Shown: positions 18,288 to 27,105 of the stretch, in pieces
Numbering within the stretch: the stretch's first letter is position 1
Layout of the letters: each line of letters begins with the position of its first letter
Assembly (NCBI RefSeq): GCF_014201195.1
Contig: NZ_JACHDS010000001.1
Location: forward strand, 5,518,001-5,582,000
Length of the DNA: 64,000 bases
Direction of reading: 5' to 3'
Source: Nocardiopsis mwathae
Lineage (GTDB): Bacteria; Actinomycetota; Actinomycetes; Streptosporangiales; Streptosporangiaceae
The notes under the pieces: model-generated
Told to the model about the DNA's origin: nothing
The model's database searches: none
What the model saw: the letters and a program-made list of their open reading frames with translations, nothing else
Made by a program: the position numbers and the translations under genes

Positions 18288-20933
18288 ATGAGCGGCTGCG
18301 CCGAGCGGGGCTGCGCCGGAACGGTCACCGACGGCTTCTGCGACGTCTGCGGCCTGGAACCGCGCGGGTCGCAGCCGGTCGTACCGTCCGTCGACGCGCC
18401 GCGCTCCGACCCCCTGCCGACCAGTGGTCCCGACCCCGGTGACGTGGGCTCCGATGGGCCCCCATCCGGCCCGGAGCCACCCTCCGCGCCGCCTGCCTCC
18501 GCCGATACGGACGGGCACGACACCTACGCCCGGCTGGTCCCGTTGTTCTCCGGACCCGGAGATCCCATCCCGCCACCGCGCGCCGAAACCCCGGACCCAC
18601 CGCCCCGAGCGGCGGAGAACCCGGGCGATGCGGACGAGGCCGCCCCCTCCGGGCCCCTGCCCGGATCACCCGGGCACTCCTCCATCGCCACCCCCGGTCC
18701 GGCACCCGCACCGCGCGACCACACCGGCCCCTCGGCCGCCGCCCCCGCCCACCAGGCGCACCGCTCGGACCCACCCCGCCGCCTGTTCTTCTCCGACCTC
18801 TCCCGCCACGGCGGCTCCTCCGCCTCCGGCCCGCTCAGCTCCCCCTCCGGCCGCAACAGCCGCCGCACCTCCGCATCCTCCGCCCGCGGCATGCTCGGCC
18901 TCGGCCTGGTGCAGGTCCCGCCGGTGCCCTACCGCGACCCCGCCACCGCCATCATGGCCAACCCGGTCGTCGCCGAGAAGAACCGCTTCTGCGGCAGCTG
19001 CGGCGAAGCCGTCGGCCGCAGGCGCGACAACCGGCCGGGCCGCACCGAGGGCTTCTGCCGCACCTGCGGCACCGAGTTCTCCTTCACCCCCAAACTCAAG
19101 AAGGGCGACCTCGTCGACGGCCAGTACGAGGTGCTGGGCTGCCTGGCCCACGGCGGCCTCGGCTGGATCTACCTCGCCCGCGACCACCATGTCAGCGACC
19201 GGTGGGTGGTCCTCAAAGGCCTGTTGAACAGCGGCGACGCCGAAGCCCACAAGACCGCCACCGCCGAGCGCGCCTTCCTCGCCGAGGTCGAGCACCCCAA
19301 CATCGTCAAGATCTACAACTTCGTGCACCACCCCGACCCCAAGACCGGCGTCCCGGCCGGGCACATCGTCATGGAGTACGTCGGCGGCAAGTCCCTACGC
19401 GACCTCATCGTGGAGCGCCGGGCCCAGGGCGCCGACTCCGCGGGGCTGCCCGTCGACCAGGTCATCGCCTACGGGGTCGAAGCCCTGCGCGCCATCGGCT
19501 ACCTGCACAGCAAGGGCCTGCTCTACTGCGACTTCAAGCCCGACAACATCATCCAGAGCGAGGAGCAGATCAAGCTCATCGACCTCGGCGGCGTCCGCCG
19601 GATCGACGACCTGGTCAACCCCGTCTACACCACGCCCGGCTACCGCGTCCCCGAGGCCGAACTCCGCAACCCCGGCCCCTCGGTCAGCTCCGACCTCTAC
19701 TCCGTGGGCCGCACCCTGGCCGTCCTCAGCTTCCGCTTCGGCTTCATGCGCGAGCACCTGCACAGCCTCCCGCCCGGCGAGGAGGAACCCGTGCTGGCGC
19801 GCTACGAGTCCTACGACCGCTTCCTCCGCCGCGCCACCCACAACCAGTCCGACCTGCGCTTCCACGACGCCGCCGACATGTCCGAGCAGCTCACCGGCGT
19901 GCTGCGCGAGGTCCTTTCCGACATCCAGGGACGCCCGCACCCCGCCACCTCCACCCTGTTCGAGCCCGAGCACTTCGTCGCCGCGGCCGCCGGCGCCGCC
20001 GACCCCGACCACGTGCTCTCCCGTCCCGACCCCGCCGACGCCGCCGCCGCTCTGCCCGCCCCGCTGGTCGACCCCGCCGACGCCGCCGCCGGGATCCTCG
20101 CCGGGCTGTCGGCCGTGCGCCCCGAAGAGATCGTCGCGACCCTGGAGGCGGCCAAGGCCCCCAGCCCCGAGACCCGGCTGATGCTGGCGCGCACCCTCAT
20201 CGCGCTCGGTCGCCAGGAGGAGGCCGAGGAACCGCTGCAGGCGTTCTGCGCCCGCGCCCCCGGCGACTGGCGCACCTACTGGTACCTGGCCGTGCTCGAC
20301 CTCAGCGTCGGCAGGTACGACGAGGCGCGGGCCAGGTTCGAGGAGCTCTACGACCACCTGCCCGGCGAGGCCGCACCCAAGCTCGGGCTGGCCCTGGCCT
20401 GCGAGGGCAGCGGCGACGCCGACGCCGCCGCCCGCCACTTCGAAACCGTGTGGCGGACCGACCACTCCTACGTCGGGGCCGCGTTCGGCCTGGCGCGCAT
20501 CCGGCTCGTCCAGGGACGGCGGGACGCGACGGTCACCGTGCTCGACTCCGTCCCGGAGCTGTCCACCTTCTTCCCCAACGCCCAGATGGCCGCCGTCACC
20601 GTGCTGGTCGGCGACCGCGACGTGGGCGAGCTCGACGAGCAGGTGCTCGTGGACGCCGGAGCGCGGTTGGACCGGCTGCGCTGGAACGGCCTCTACGGCG
20701 AGGCCACCGACCGGCTGGCGGTACGGGTGCTGGAAGCGGCCCTCGCCTGGGTCTCGTCCGGCCGCAGGCCCGCCCGCAGCACTTGGCTGCTCGACGCCGA
20801 ACTGGACGAGGAGGGCCTGCGCTGGAACCTGGAGCGGATGTACCGCGGACTGGCCCGGCGCTCCACCGGGCGGGCCGACCGCCACCGGCTCGTGGACAAG
20901 GCCAACAGCCTGCGGCCGAGGACGTGGCTATGA
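18288..20933 (+). CDS. pknG: PknG-type serine/threonine protein kinase
   Basis: An 881-residue soluble kinase. Residues 1-25 hold a small zinc ribbon (GCAERGC, then FCDVCG), followed by about 190 residues of Pro-rich linker. Residues about 235-265 are a rubredoxin-like double-CxxC module (FCGSCGEA and FCRTCGTEF), the hallmark of PknG. The kinase domain has the glycine loop AHGGLGWIYLA, lysine in VVLKGL, catalytic loop YCDFKPDN and DLGG where most kinases have DFG, again as in PknG. The C-terminal third is TPR-like. In corynebacteria and mycobacteria PknG controls 2-oxoglutarate dehydrogenase through an FHA protein. Its stop overlaps the phosphatase start (ATGA). Confidence 0.93.
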   Translation: MSGCAERGCAGTVTDGFCDVCGLEPRGSQPVVPSVDAPRSDPLPTSGPDPGDVGSDGPPSGPEPPSAPPASADTDGHDTYARLVPLFSGPGDPIPPPRAETPDPPPRAAENPGDADEAAPSGPLPGSPGHSSIATPGPAPAPRDHTGPSAAAPAHQAHRSDPPRRLFFSDLSRHGGSSASGPLSSPSGRNSRRTSASSARGMLGLGLVQVPPVPYRDPATAIMANPVVAEKNRFCGSCGEAVGRRRDNRPGRTEGFCRTCGTEFSFTPKLKKGDLVDGQYEVLGCLAHGGLGWIYLARDHHVSDRWVVLKGLLNSGDAEAHKTATAERAFLAEVEHPNIVKIYNFVHHPDPKTGVPAGHIVMEYVGGKSLRDLIVERRAQGADSAGLPVDQVIAYGVEALRAIGYLHSKGLLYCDFKPDNIIQSEEQIKLIDLGGVRRIDDLVNPVYTTPGYRVPEAELRNPGPSVSSDLYSVGRTLAVLSFRFGFMREHLHSLPPGEEEPVLARYESYDRFLRRATHNQSDLRFHDAADMSEQLTGVLREVLSDIQGRPHPATSTLFEPEHFVAAAAGAADPDHVLSRPDPADAAAALPAPLVDPADAAAGILAGLSAVRPEEIVATLEAAKAPSPETRLMLARTLIALGRQEEAEEPLQAFCARAPGDWRTYWYLAVLDLSVGRYDEARARFEELYDHLPGEAAPKLGLALACEGSGDADAAARHFETVWRTDHSYVGAAFGLARIRLVQGRRDATVTVLDSVPELSTFFPNAQMAAVTVLVGDRDVGELDEQVLVDAGARLDRLRWNGLYGEATDRLAVRVLEAALAWVSSGRRPARSTWLLDAELDEEGLRWNLERMYRGLARRSTGRADRHRLVDKANSLRPRTWL

Positions 20934-22066
20934 CGATGGTGCGCACGTGTCCCTCCTGCGAGGAGCGGGTCGCCACCGGCGACGTGTACTGCGAGCGCTG
21001 CGGCCACCGGGTCGCCGCCGGTCTCGCGGGGCCCCCCGCACCCCCCGCCGTGCCCGCTCCGCGCGACGCCGCCGCGGCGGACCGCGGCGCAGGGACCGAC
21101 CAAGGGGAGAGCACCACCGCCGGCACCGAGGTGCACACCGGCCCGATGCCGGCGGTCGACCCGTGCACCTGGTGCGGCGCCGCGGTGAGCGCCGGGTACT
21201 GCAACGAGTGCGGCATGAGCCAGCCCGGCGACCGCGACCACGTCGAGGTCCGCGCCGAGACCGCCGCCGGCGTGAGCGACCGGGGCCTGCGCCACCACCG
21301 CAACGAGGACGCGATGGCGGTGCTCACCTCCGACGACCCCGCACCGGTCGTGGTGGCGGTCGTCTGCGACGGGGTCTCCACCTCCCCCCACCCCGAAGAG
21401 GCCGCGCACGTCGCCGCCGAGACCGGCGCCGCCGTGCTGGCCGACGGGCTCGCCGCGGGCAGCGGCCCGCGGGAGGCCACCGAGGCGGCGCTCGCCCAGG
21501 CCGCCTCCGCAGTCGCCGAACTGGCCGAGACCGAGCAGGCCGCGCCCGCGTGCACCTACGTGTCGGCCGTCGTCCCCGCGGACGGCGGCGCGATCACCGT
21601 GGGCTGGGTGGGCGACAGCCGCGCCTACTGGCTGGCCGGGTCGCCGTCGGCCACCCCCTCCGCCGTGCTCACCCGGGACGACTCCTGGAGCGAGGCCATG
21701 GTCGCGATGCGGGTGATGACCCCGGCCGAAGCCCGCGCCTCCGCCTACGCGCACGCGCTCACCGCCTGGCTCGGCGCGGACAACGCCGCCGGGGCGTCCG
21801 GCCACGTCGCCACGGTCACCCCCGCCGGCCCCGGCGCGCTGGTGCTCTGTACCGACGGCCTGTGGAACTACTTCCCGGATCCGGGCGCGCTGTGCGCCGC
21901 GGCGCCGGGCGCCGCCGCGGACCCGCTGGGGGCGGCGCAGGCGTACGTGCGCCGCGCACTGGACGCCGGAGGGCGGGACAACATCACCGTGGTGGTGATC
22001 GCCGTCCCCGGGCCCCAGGACGGTCCGGGCGACGACGTGCGGGGAAGCGGGGGGAACGCCGGGTGA
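20930..22066 (+). CDS. PP2C-family protein phosphatase with zinc-ribbon N-terminus
   Basis: A 378-residue metal-dependent phosphatase. Two zinc ribbons come first: CPSCEERVATGDVYCERCG (residues 6-24) and CTWCGAAVSAGYCNECG (about 80-96). The PP2C domain follows with NEDAMAV, VVCDGVSTSP (metal-binding Asp), VGWVGDSRAYW, VLCTDGLWNY and RDNITVVV, all canonical. ATG 20930 overlaps the pknG stop, so kinase and opposing phosphatase are translationally coupled. It most likely dephosphorylates PknG targets such as the FHA protein encoded downstream. The substrate is inferred from the operon, not seen. Confidence 0.92.
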   Translation: MTMVRTCPSCEERVATGDVYCERCGHRVAAGLAGPPAPPAVPAPRDAAAADRGAGTDQGESTTAGTEVHTGPMPAVDPCTWCGAAVSAGYCNECGMSQPGDRDHVEVRAETAAGVSDRGLRHHRNEDAMAVLTSDDPAPVVVAVVCDGVSTSPHPEEAAHVAAETGAAVLADGLAAGSGPREATEAALAQAASAVAELAETEQAAPACTYVSAVVPADGGAITVGWVGDSRAYWLAGSPSATPSAVLTRDDSWSEAMVAMRVMTPAEARASAYAHALTAWLGADNAAGASGHVATVTPAGPGALVLCTDGLWNYFPDPGALCAAAPGAAADPLGAAQAYVRRALDAGGRDNITVVVIAVPGPQDGPGDDVRGSGGNAG

Positions 22067-23460
22067 CACGGGAAGACGGCGGGGCGGTGCGGCCCCGCGC
22101 CGACGGGGGCGGGGCCGCGGCTCGGACACCCCCGCTGCCCCGGTTCCGCCTCGACGTCGCGCAGAACCCCTACCTGCCCCTCGGCGCGACCGAGGTGCAG
22201 GCGATCGTCACGGTCTCCGCCGAGGCCGGTGTACCCGAGCCGGACGGCGCGGCCGGTGAGCCCGCTCCTGCCCCCGAGGCGGCGGTGGTCGTCATCGTCG
22301 ACACCTCGGCGTCGATGTACGGGGAGAAGATCCGCGCCGCCCGGCGCGCCGCCCGCGCCGCCGTCGACACGCTGCGCGACGGCGTGTCGTTCGCCATCGT
22401 CTCCGGTGCCGGCGAGGCGGCGATGGTCTACCCCGACGCCCCGCGCCTGGTCCCCGCCACGGACGACACCCGGGCGGAGGCACGGCACGCCCTCGACACC
22501 CTGGCCGCCGACGGCGGCACCCGCATGGGCGCGTGGCTCCGGCTGGCCGCCGACCTGTTCACCCCCTTCGCGGCGCCGGGGGCGCTGCGGCACGCGATCC
22601 TGCTCACCGACGGCCAGAACAACGAGCAGCCCGACGTCTTCGAGTCCGTCCTGGACATGTGCGCCGGGCTGTTCGTGTGCGACTGCCGCGGGGTGGGCAC
22701 CGACTGGAACGTCGCCGACCTGCGGTGGATCTCCTCGGTGCTGCTCGGCAGCGTCGACATCGTCGCCGACCCCGCCGATCTGGAGGCCGACTTCCGGTCC
22801 ATGGCCGCGGCGGCGATGGCCAAGGGCATCGCCGACGTGCGGCTGCGGCTGTGGACGCCCGACGCCGCGCGCGTGCGGTTCGTCCGCCAGGTGGCGCCGA
22901 CCGTCGAGGACCTGACCGCCCGCCGCGCCGACAGCGGGCCGCGGAGCGGCGACTACCCCACCGGCGCGTGGGGCGGTGAGACCCGCGTCTACCACATCGG
23001 CGTGGTCGTGCCCATGGGCGCGCCCGGCCGCCGGATGCGCGCCGGGTGGGTGCGCCTGCTCGGCCCGGCGTCCACCGAGGACACCCCGCTCGCCGCGGGC
23101 AACATCCTCGCCGAGTGGACCGGCGACGAGGTGAGGGCGACGCAGATCGATCCGCGCGTGGCGCACTACACCGGCCAGGTGGAGCTCGCCCGCGCGATCC
23201 AGGAGGGCCTGCGGGCGCGGCGCGACGGCGACGAGGCCACCGCGACGCAGCGGCTGGGCAGGGCGGTGGTGCTGGCCCGGCGGTCGGGCGACCAGGCCAC
23301 GGCGTCCCTGCTGCGCAAGGTGGTCGACGTCATCGATCCGAAGACGGGGACGGTGCGGCTGCGGCCCGTGGTGGACAGGGTCGACGAGATGACGCTCGAC
23401 ACCCATTCGACCAGGACCGTGCGCACTCGCGGCGGCGACGATTTCCCGGGGGCAGGATAG
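22063..23460 (+). CDS. von Willebrand factor A domain protein
   Basis: A 465-residue protein. After a Pro/Ala-rich start, residues about 75-250 form a VWA domain with an intact MIDAS: VVIVDTSASMYG (DxSxS), GGTRMGAW and LLTDGQNNEQPD. A beta-rich middle and a helical C-terminal region (about 375-440) follow. GTG 22063 overlaps the phosphatase stop by 4 nt. VWA proteins with complete MIDAS usually scaffold metal-dependent complexes; here the partners are probably the neighbouring kinase, phosphatase and FHA proteins. It lacks the zinc ribbon its neighbours share, and no membrane anchor is seen. Confidence 0.88.
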   Translation: MTREDGGAVRPRADGGGAAARTPPLPRFRLDVAQNPYLPLGATEVQAIVTVSAEAGVPEPDGAAGEPAPAPEAAVVVIVDTSASMYGEKIRAARRAARAAVDTLRDGVSFAIVSGAGEAAMVYPDAPRLVPATDDTRAEARHALDTLAADGGTRMGAWLRLAADLFTPFAAPGALRHAILLTDGQNNEQPDVFESVLDMCAGLFVCDCRGVGTDWNVADLRWISSVLLGSVDIVADPADLEADFRSMAAAAMAKGIADVRLRLWTPDAARVRFVRQVAPTVEDLTARRADSGPRSGDYPTGAWGGETRVYHIGVVVPMGAPGRRMRAGWVRLLGPASTEDTPLAAGNILAEWTGDEVRATQIDPRVAHYTGQVELARAIQEGLRARRDGDEATATQRLGRAVVLARRSGDQATASLLRKVVDVIDPKTGTVRLRPVVDRVDEMTLDTHSTRTVRTRGGDDFPGAG

Positions 23461-23476
23461 AGAGAGGAACCACGAC

Positions 23477-24178
23477 ATGCCGACCTGTCCGGCCGGGCAC
23501 GCCTCGGCCGCGGGAGACTTCTGCGATTTCTGCGGGATCGGCATCCCGACGCCTCCGTATGCCCGGCGCACCGAGGTCGCGTCGGCCCCGCGCTTGGAGA
23601 ACTGCCCCGAGTGCGCGACCCCGCGCACGGGCCGCTTCTGCGAGGAATGCGGCTACGACTTCGCGCTCGCCGACCAGACGGTGGCGTCCTCTCTTCCCAT
23701 CTCTCCCCCGGGCGACCCGGCCCCCGACGGTCTGAGCGACCCCGCGCCCTCGCCGCTGGTCCGCCCGGAGGGCGGCCCCTGGCACGCCGTGGTCACCGCC
23801 GACCCCGCCTACTACCAGGTCATGGCCGACCGCGGCCTGCTGGACCCCGACGTCCTCCGGTTCCCGGCCAGCCCGCGCCGCCGCCGGGTCCCGCTGAACA
23901 AACCGCAGGTCTACATCGGGCGGCGCAGCGCCTCGCGGCAGATCCTCCCCGAGATCGACCTCGCCGGCCCGCCCGAGGACCCCGCCGTCTCCCACCTGCA
24001 CGCCGTGCTGCTCGCCCGCCGGGGCGGGGCGTGGGCGCTGGTGGACGTCGGGTCCACGAACGGGACCACCATCAACGGCACCGACGACCCCATCGAGTCC
24101 GACCGGGAGGTACCGCTGCATGACGGCGACCGAATCTATGTGGGCGCCTGGACGGTCATCACGGTGCAGAGGGGATGA
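23477..24178 (+). CDS. FHA-domain protein with double zinc ribbon
   Basis: A 233-residue phosphothreonine-binding protein. Two zinc ribbons occupy residues 1-60: CPAGHASAAGDFCDFCG and CPECATPRTGRFCEECG. A linker leads to an FHA domain at about 135-230 with YIGRRSASRQ, VSHLHAVLL and VDVGSTNGTTING, the conserved GR, SxxH and NGT contacts. It is a natural substrate or adaptor for PknG, comparable to GarA/OdhI, but the GarA N-terminal ETTS phosphorylation motif is absent and the zinc ribbons take its place. Gaps of 16 nt upstream and 6 nt downstream place it in the operon. Confidence 0.9.
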   Translation: MPTCPAGHASAAGDFCDFCGIGIPTPPYARRTEVASAPRLENCPECATPRTGRFCEECGYDFALADQTVASSLPISPPGDPAPDGLSDPAPSPLVRPEGGPWHAVVTADPAYYQVMADRGLLDPDVLRFPASPRRRRVPLNKPQVYIGRRSASRQILPEIDLAGPPEDPAVSHLHAVLLARRGGAWALVDVGSTNGTTINGTDDPIESDREVPLHDGDRIYVGAWTVITVQRG

Positions 24179-24184
24179 GCGGCC

Positions 24185-25666
24185 GTGCTGAAGGGGACGT
24201 CGGGGGACCCCTCGATCGCCGACACCCTCGCCCACCAGGCCATCGAGCGGGTGCGCAGCGAGGGCCAGATGTCGGATGCGTTCTGGCCGCAGACCACGCC
24301 CTCGCGGGTGCGCGCGCTCGCGCTGGCGTCGCTGGGCATCCTGCTGGTCCTGTTCCTGATCATCGGCCTGGCGATCGGGCAGGCCCGCGACGGCATGCGG
24401 ATCATCGGCACGGAGGCCGGCCCGAAGGTCATGGCCACCTCCGACCTGTACTACGCGCTCAGCGACATGGACACCCAGGTCGCCAACATGCTGCTGATGA
24501 GCGGGCAGGGGCAGGAGGCCGACGCCGGCGCGGCCATGCGCGCGTTCGAGGAGCGCCGCCGCGCCGCCGACGAGGCCTTGATGGGCGCGATCCAGCTCGT
24601 CGAGGGCGACGACACCCAGGAGCGCAACCTGCGCGACATCCTCGACGGGATCGGCCGCTACGAGCAGCTGGTCGCCGAGGCGCGACTGCTGAGCAGGATG
24701 GCGGACTCCGACGAGCCGACACCGGACGAGGTCGTCGACCGGTACCGGACGGCGACCTGGGTGATGCGCTACGACCTGCTGCCCAAGGCGCACAACCTCA
24801 CCCTGCGCGGCGGCTGGGAGATCGAGCAGACCTACGACGAGAAGCGCACCGGCGCGCTGGTCGGCCTGACCTGGGTGGCGGCCGTGGGCCTGCTGGCCGT
24901 GGGTGTGATGGGGGTGCTGCACCACTACATGGCGGTGAAGTTCCGCCGCCGGGTCAACATCCCCATCGCCCTGGCCACCTCCGGGACGCTGATCCTGACG
25001 ATGATGGCCGCGACGATGCTCGGCGTCCAGGCCGAGCACCTGCGGGCGGCCAAGGAGGACGGGATCGACTGCGTGCTCGACCTCGCGCGGGCGCGCTCGG
25101 CCAGTACCAACATGCAGGGGGACCAGAGCCGCTTCCTGCTCGATCCGCGCCTGCGGCCCAACTACGAGCAGCTGTATCTGGAGGAGGCGCAGCGGGTCGT
25201 CCACCTGAATCCGGACAAGGGCGACGTCCCCGGCAACGTCGGGTCCTACACCGACGAGTTGGACACGTTGGTGAACACCTACACCCAGTACCCGGGGACG
25301 CTGTACGGCTTCCTCGGGGAGCGGGTGGGCCGCGACGACCTTCCCGGCCAGGACGCGGCTCAGGAGCGGGTGATCCGCGAGTACGCCGCGTTCCACCGCG
25401 CCGACCAGGAGATGCGCGACCTGGCGGCCAAGGGCGACGCCGAGGAGGCGGTCGCGCTGCGGATGCGGGAGGTCGAGGAGGCCTTCATCGCCTACGAGGC
25501 GGCCCTGACCGACCTCATCGGCCTGCACAAGGACGCCTTCGAGGAGGCCGTCGCGGTGGGGGAGCAGGGCCAGGGCGGGTGGGGCGTGGTGCTGCCCGTG
25601 GTGGCCCTGTTCATCGCGCTGCTGGTGGTCGCGGGTATCTACCCGCGACTGGCCGAGTACCGGTAG
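24185..25666 (+). CDS. glnX: GlnX-like four-helix membrane signalling protein
   Basis: A 493-residue membrane protein. Helices lie at about residues 42-64, 217-238, 258-280 and 465-488, leaving two large external helical segments (about 65-215 and 280-465) of sensor type and a short cytoplasmic N-terminus. Length, topology and position between pknG and a glnH-like gene match mycobacterial GlnX, which relays periplasmic amino-acid signals from GlnH to PknG. The symbol rests on context and topology rather than on aligned sequence. GTG 24185 follows GGGGATGAG. The region between helix 3 and helix 4 is rich in acidic residues. Confidence 0.72.
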   Translation: MLKGTSGDPSIADTLAHQAIERVRSEGQMSDAFWPQTTPSRVRALALASLGILLVLFLIIGLAIGQARDGMRIIGTEAGPKVMATSDLYYALSDMDTQVANMLLMSGQGQEADAGAAMRAFEERRRAADEALMGAIQLVEGDDTQERNLRDILDGIGRYEQLVAEARLLSRMADSDEPTPDEVVDRYRTATWVMRYDLLPKAHNLTLRGGWEIEQTYDEKRTGALVGLTWVAAVGLLAVGVMGVLHHYMAVKFRRRVNIPIALATSGTLILTMMAATMLGVQAEHLRAAKEDGIDCVLDLARARSASTNMQGDQSRFLLDPRLRPNYEQLYLEEAQRVVHLNPDKGDVPGNVGSYTDELDTLVNTYTQYPGTLYGFLGERVGRDDLPGQDAAQERVIREYAAFHRADQEMRDLAAKGDAEEAVALRMREVEEAFIAYEAALTDLIGLHKDAFEEAVAVGEQGQGGWGVVLPVVALFIALLVVAGIYPRLAEYR

Positions 25667-25677
25667 GCGGTCCGGGC

Positions 25678-25713
25678 GGCAGACACGGCAGACACGGCAG
25701 ACACGGAAGACAC
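25678..25713. repeat. 9-bp tandem repeat (GGCAGACAC)
   Basis: Four head-to-tail 9-mers, GGCAGACAC three times then GGAAGACAC, cover 25678-25713 and decay into GGCAGGCGC and GGCGGAAAC. They fill the 149-bp gap between the glnX-like and glnH-like genes, the only sizeable gap in the operon. Likely slippage; a spacing or mRNA-stability role is possible. Confidence 0.85.
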
Positions 25714-25815
25714 GGCAGGCGCGGCGGAAACCACGGGCAGGTCGGGAACGACGGGCACGACGGCACGGCAGTGGAACGACGGAAGCGGGACCGGGACGAC
25801 GACGGAGGAGCAGCC

Positions 25816-26658
25816 GTGAGGCAGTGGGGGACGGGAGTACTCGCCGCCGGGATGTCGGTGGTGCTGACCGCGTGCGCGGCGGGGCTGGCGGAGACCGATT
25901 CGATCGCGGCCGGCCAGGGTGAGTTGCGTATCGGAGTCAAGGGCGACCAGCCGAGTATCAGCGCGGCCACCGACGACGGCGGCTTCGAGGGGTTCGATGT
26001 GGACGTCGCCCACTACATCGCCCAGAGCCTCGGGTACGGGCCGGAGGACGTGACGCTCGTCGAGGTCGCGTCCAAGGAGCGGGAGCAGGCGCTGCTCGAC
26101 CGGAACGAGGAGACCGGCGTCGACCTGGTCGTGGCGAGCTACTCGATCACCCCCGAGCGCAAGACCCGGGTGGCCTTCGGCGGCCCCTACTACGTCGCCC
26201 ACCAGGACATCCTCGTCGCGGCCGACGACGACTCGGTCGCCGACGTGCACGACCTGGAGGGCAAGACGCTGTGCCAGGAGAAGGGGTCGAACTCCGCCAA
26301 CCGGATCACCCGGGAGCGCGGCATCGAGGTGGCGGAGGTCGTCGAAGCGCCCAGCTACGGCGGCTGCACCGCCCAGCTCGCCGACGGCGACGTGGACGCC
26401 GTCTCCACCGACGACCTCATCCTGGCCGGGTACATGGCGCGGGCCCCCGGAAAGTTCCGGCTGGTGAACGCGCCCTTCACCGACGAGAGGTACGGGGTCG
26501 GGGTGGCCAGGGACGACCGGGCCGGCTGCGAGGCCGTCAACACCGCGATCACCAGGATGTACCAGGACGACACCGCGGGAAAGCTGCTGACCAAGTGGTT
26601 CGGCGCGACCGGGCTGCGGGTCACCGAGAGCGTGCCGCAGTTCGAGGGCTGCGCGTGA
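25816..26658 (+). CDS. glnH: GlnH-like amino-acid-binding lipoprotein
   Basis: A 280-residue substrate-binding lipoprotein of the polar amino acid family. The signal peptide ends in the lipobox LTAC (cysteine near residue 20). The SBP domain shows LRIGVKGDQPSIS, GFEGFDVDVAHYIAQSLGY, VDLVVASYSITPERKTRVAFGGPYY and DVDAVSTDDLILAGY. Two cysteines in TLCQEKGS and GGCTAQL could form a disulfide. No ABC permease or ATPase genes are adjacent, so like mycobacterial GlnH it probably acts as a sensor with GlnX and PknG rather than in uptake. GTG 25816 has GGAGG at 25804-25808. Confidence 0.85.
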   Translation: MRQWGTGVLAAGMSVVLTACAAGLAETDSIAAGQGELRIGVKGDQPSISAATDDGGFEGFDVDVAHYIAQSLGYGPEDVTLVEVASKEREQALLDRNEETGVDLVVASYSITPERKTRVAFGGPYYVAHQDILVAADDDSVADVHDLEGKTLCQEKGSNSANRITRERGIEVAEVVEAPSYGGCTAQLADGDVDAVSTDDLILAGYMARAPGKFRLVNAPFTDERYGVGVARDDRAGCEAVNTAITRMYQDDTAGKLLTKWFGATGLRVTESVPQFEGCA

Positions 26659-26783
26659 CCGGCGGCCCGCGGGCACGGTGGGGCGGAACGGCATGAGCGC
26701 GGGCGGTCGGCGGCCCGATCCGGCCGGAACCGCAGGGGGGTACACCACGTCACAACGGGTGCGCCCGAAGGGAGTCCAGCACG

Positions 26784-27083
26784 GTGACCATCGTCGAGTT
26801 CCTGAGTGCCCGCCTGGCCGAGGCCGAACAGGTGGCGCACGCCGCATCCCCCGCCACCGGCGGACCACCGCGCGCGCTGGCCGACGTGCAGGCCAAGCGG
26901 CGCATCATCAACGGCTACGGCCACGCCTACCGCGCCTGCATGGGCGCCCTCGAACACCCTGGGAGCAGCGACGCCAGCGGGGCCTGGTCGGCCCTGCACG
27001 CCTGGCGCCGCGCCCTGGAGTGCCTGGCCGCCGTCTACGACGACCACCCCGACTTCGACCCGTCCTGGAAGGCGGGCGTCTGA
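26784..27083 (+). CDS. DUF6221-like small protein
   Basis: A 99-residue soluble protein. The N-terminal pattern (VEFLSARLAEAEQVAHAA, then ADVQAKRRIINGYGHAY) resembles the DUF6221 family of actinomycetes and their phages, of unknown function. The rest is helical with conserved-looking tryptophans and a GALEHPGSS loop. GTG 26784 is preceded by GAAGGGAG. It lies between glnH and a convergent HAD gene and is probably a separate transcript. No further role can be read. Confidence 0.65.
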   Translation: MTIVEFLSARLAEAEQVAHAASPATGGPPRALADVQAKRRIINGYGHAYRACMGALEHPGSSDASGAWSALHAWRRALECLAAVYDDHPDFDPSWKAGV

Positions 27084-27105
27084 CGGGGCGGCGCGGGCGC
27101 CGCGG

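Noticed and set aside
19202-20929. Long open frame upstream of and continuous with the phosphatase frame
   Set aside because: It overlaps pknG out of frame with Arg/Pro-rich shadow sequence; the real phosphatase starts at ATG 20930 overlapping the pknG stop.
20947-22062. N-terminal extension of the VWA protein
   Set aside because: Shadow of the phosphatase gene; GTG 22063 overlaps the phosphatase stop and gives the VWA start.
23477-24178. FHA protein as a GarA/OdhI orthologue
   Set aside because: The N-terminal ETTS-type phosphorylation motif is missing and zinc ribbons occupy that position; only the FHA domain is shared.
24175-25815. Extension of the GlnH-like frame through the glnX-like gene
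   Set aside because: No protein-like sequence; the lipoprotein signal peptide and Shine-Dalgarno sequence place the start at 25816.
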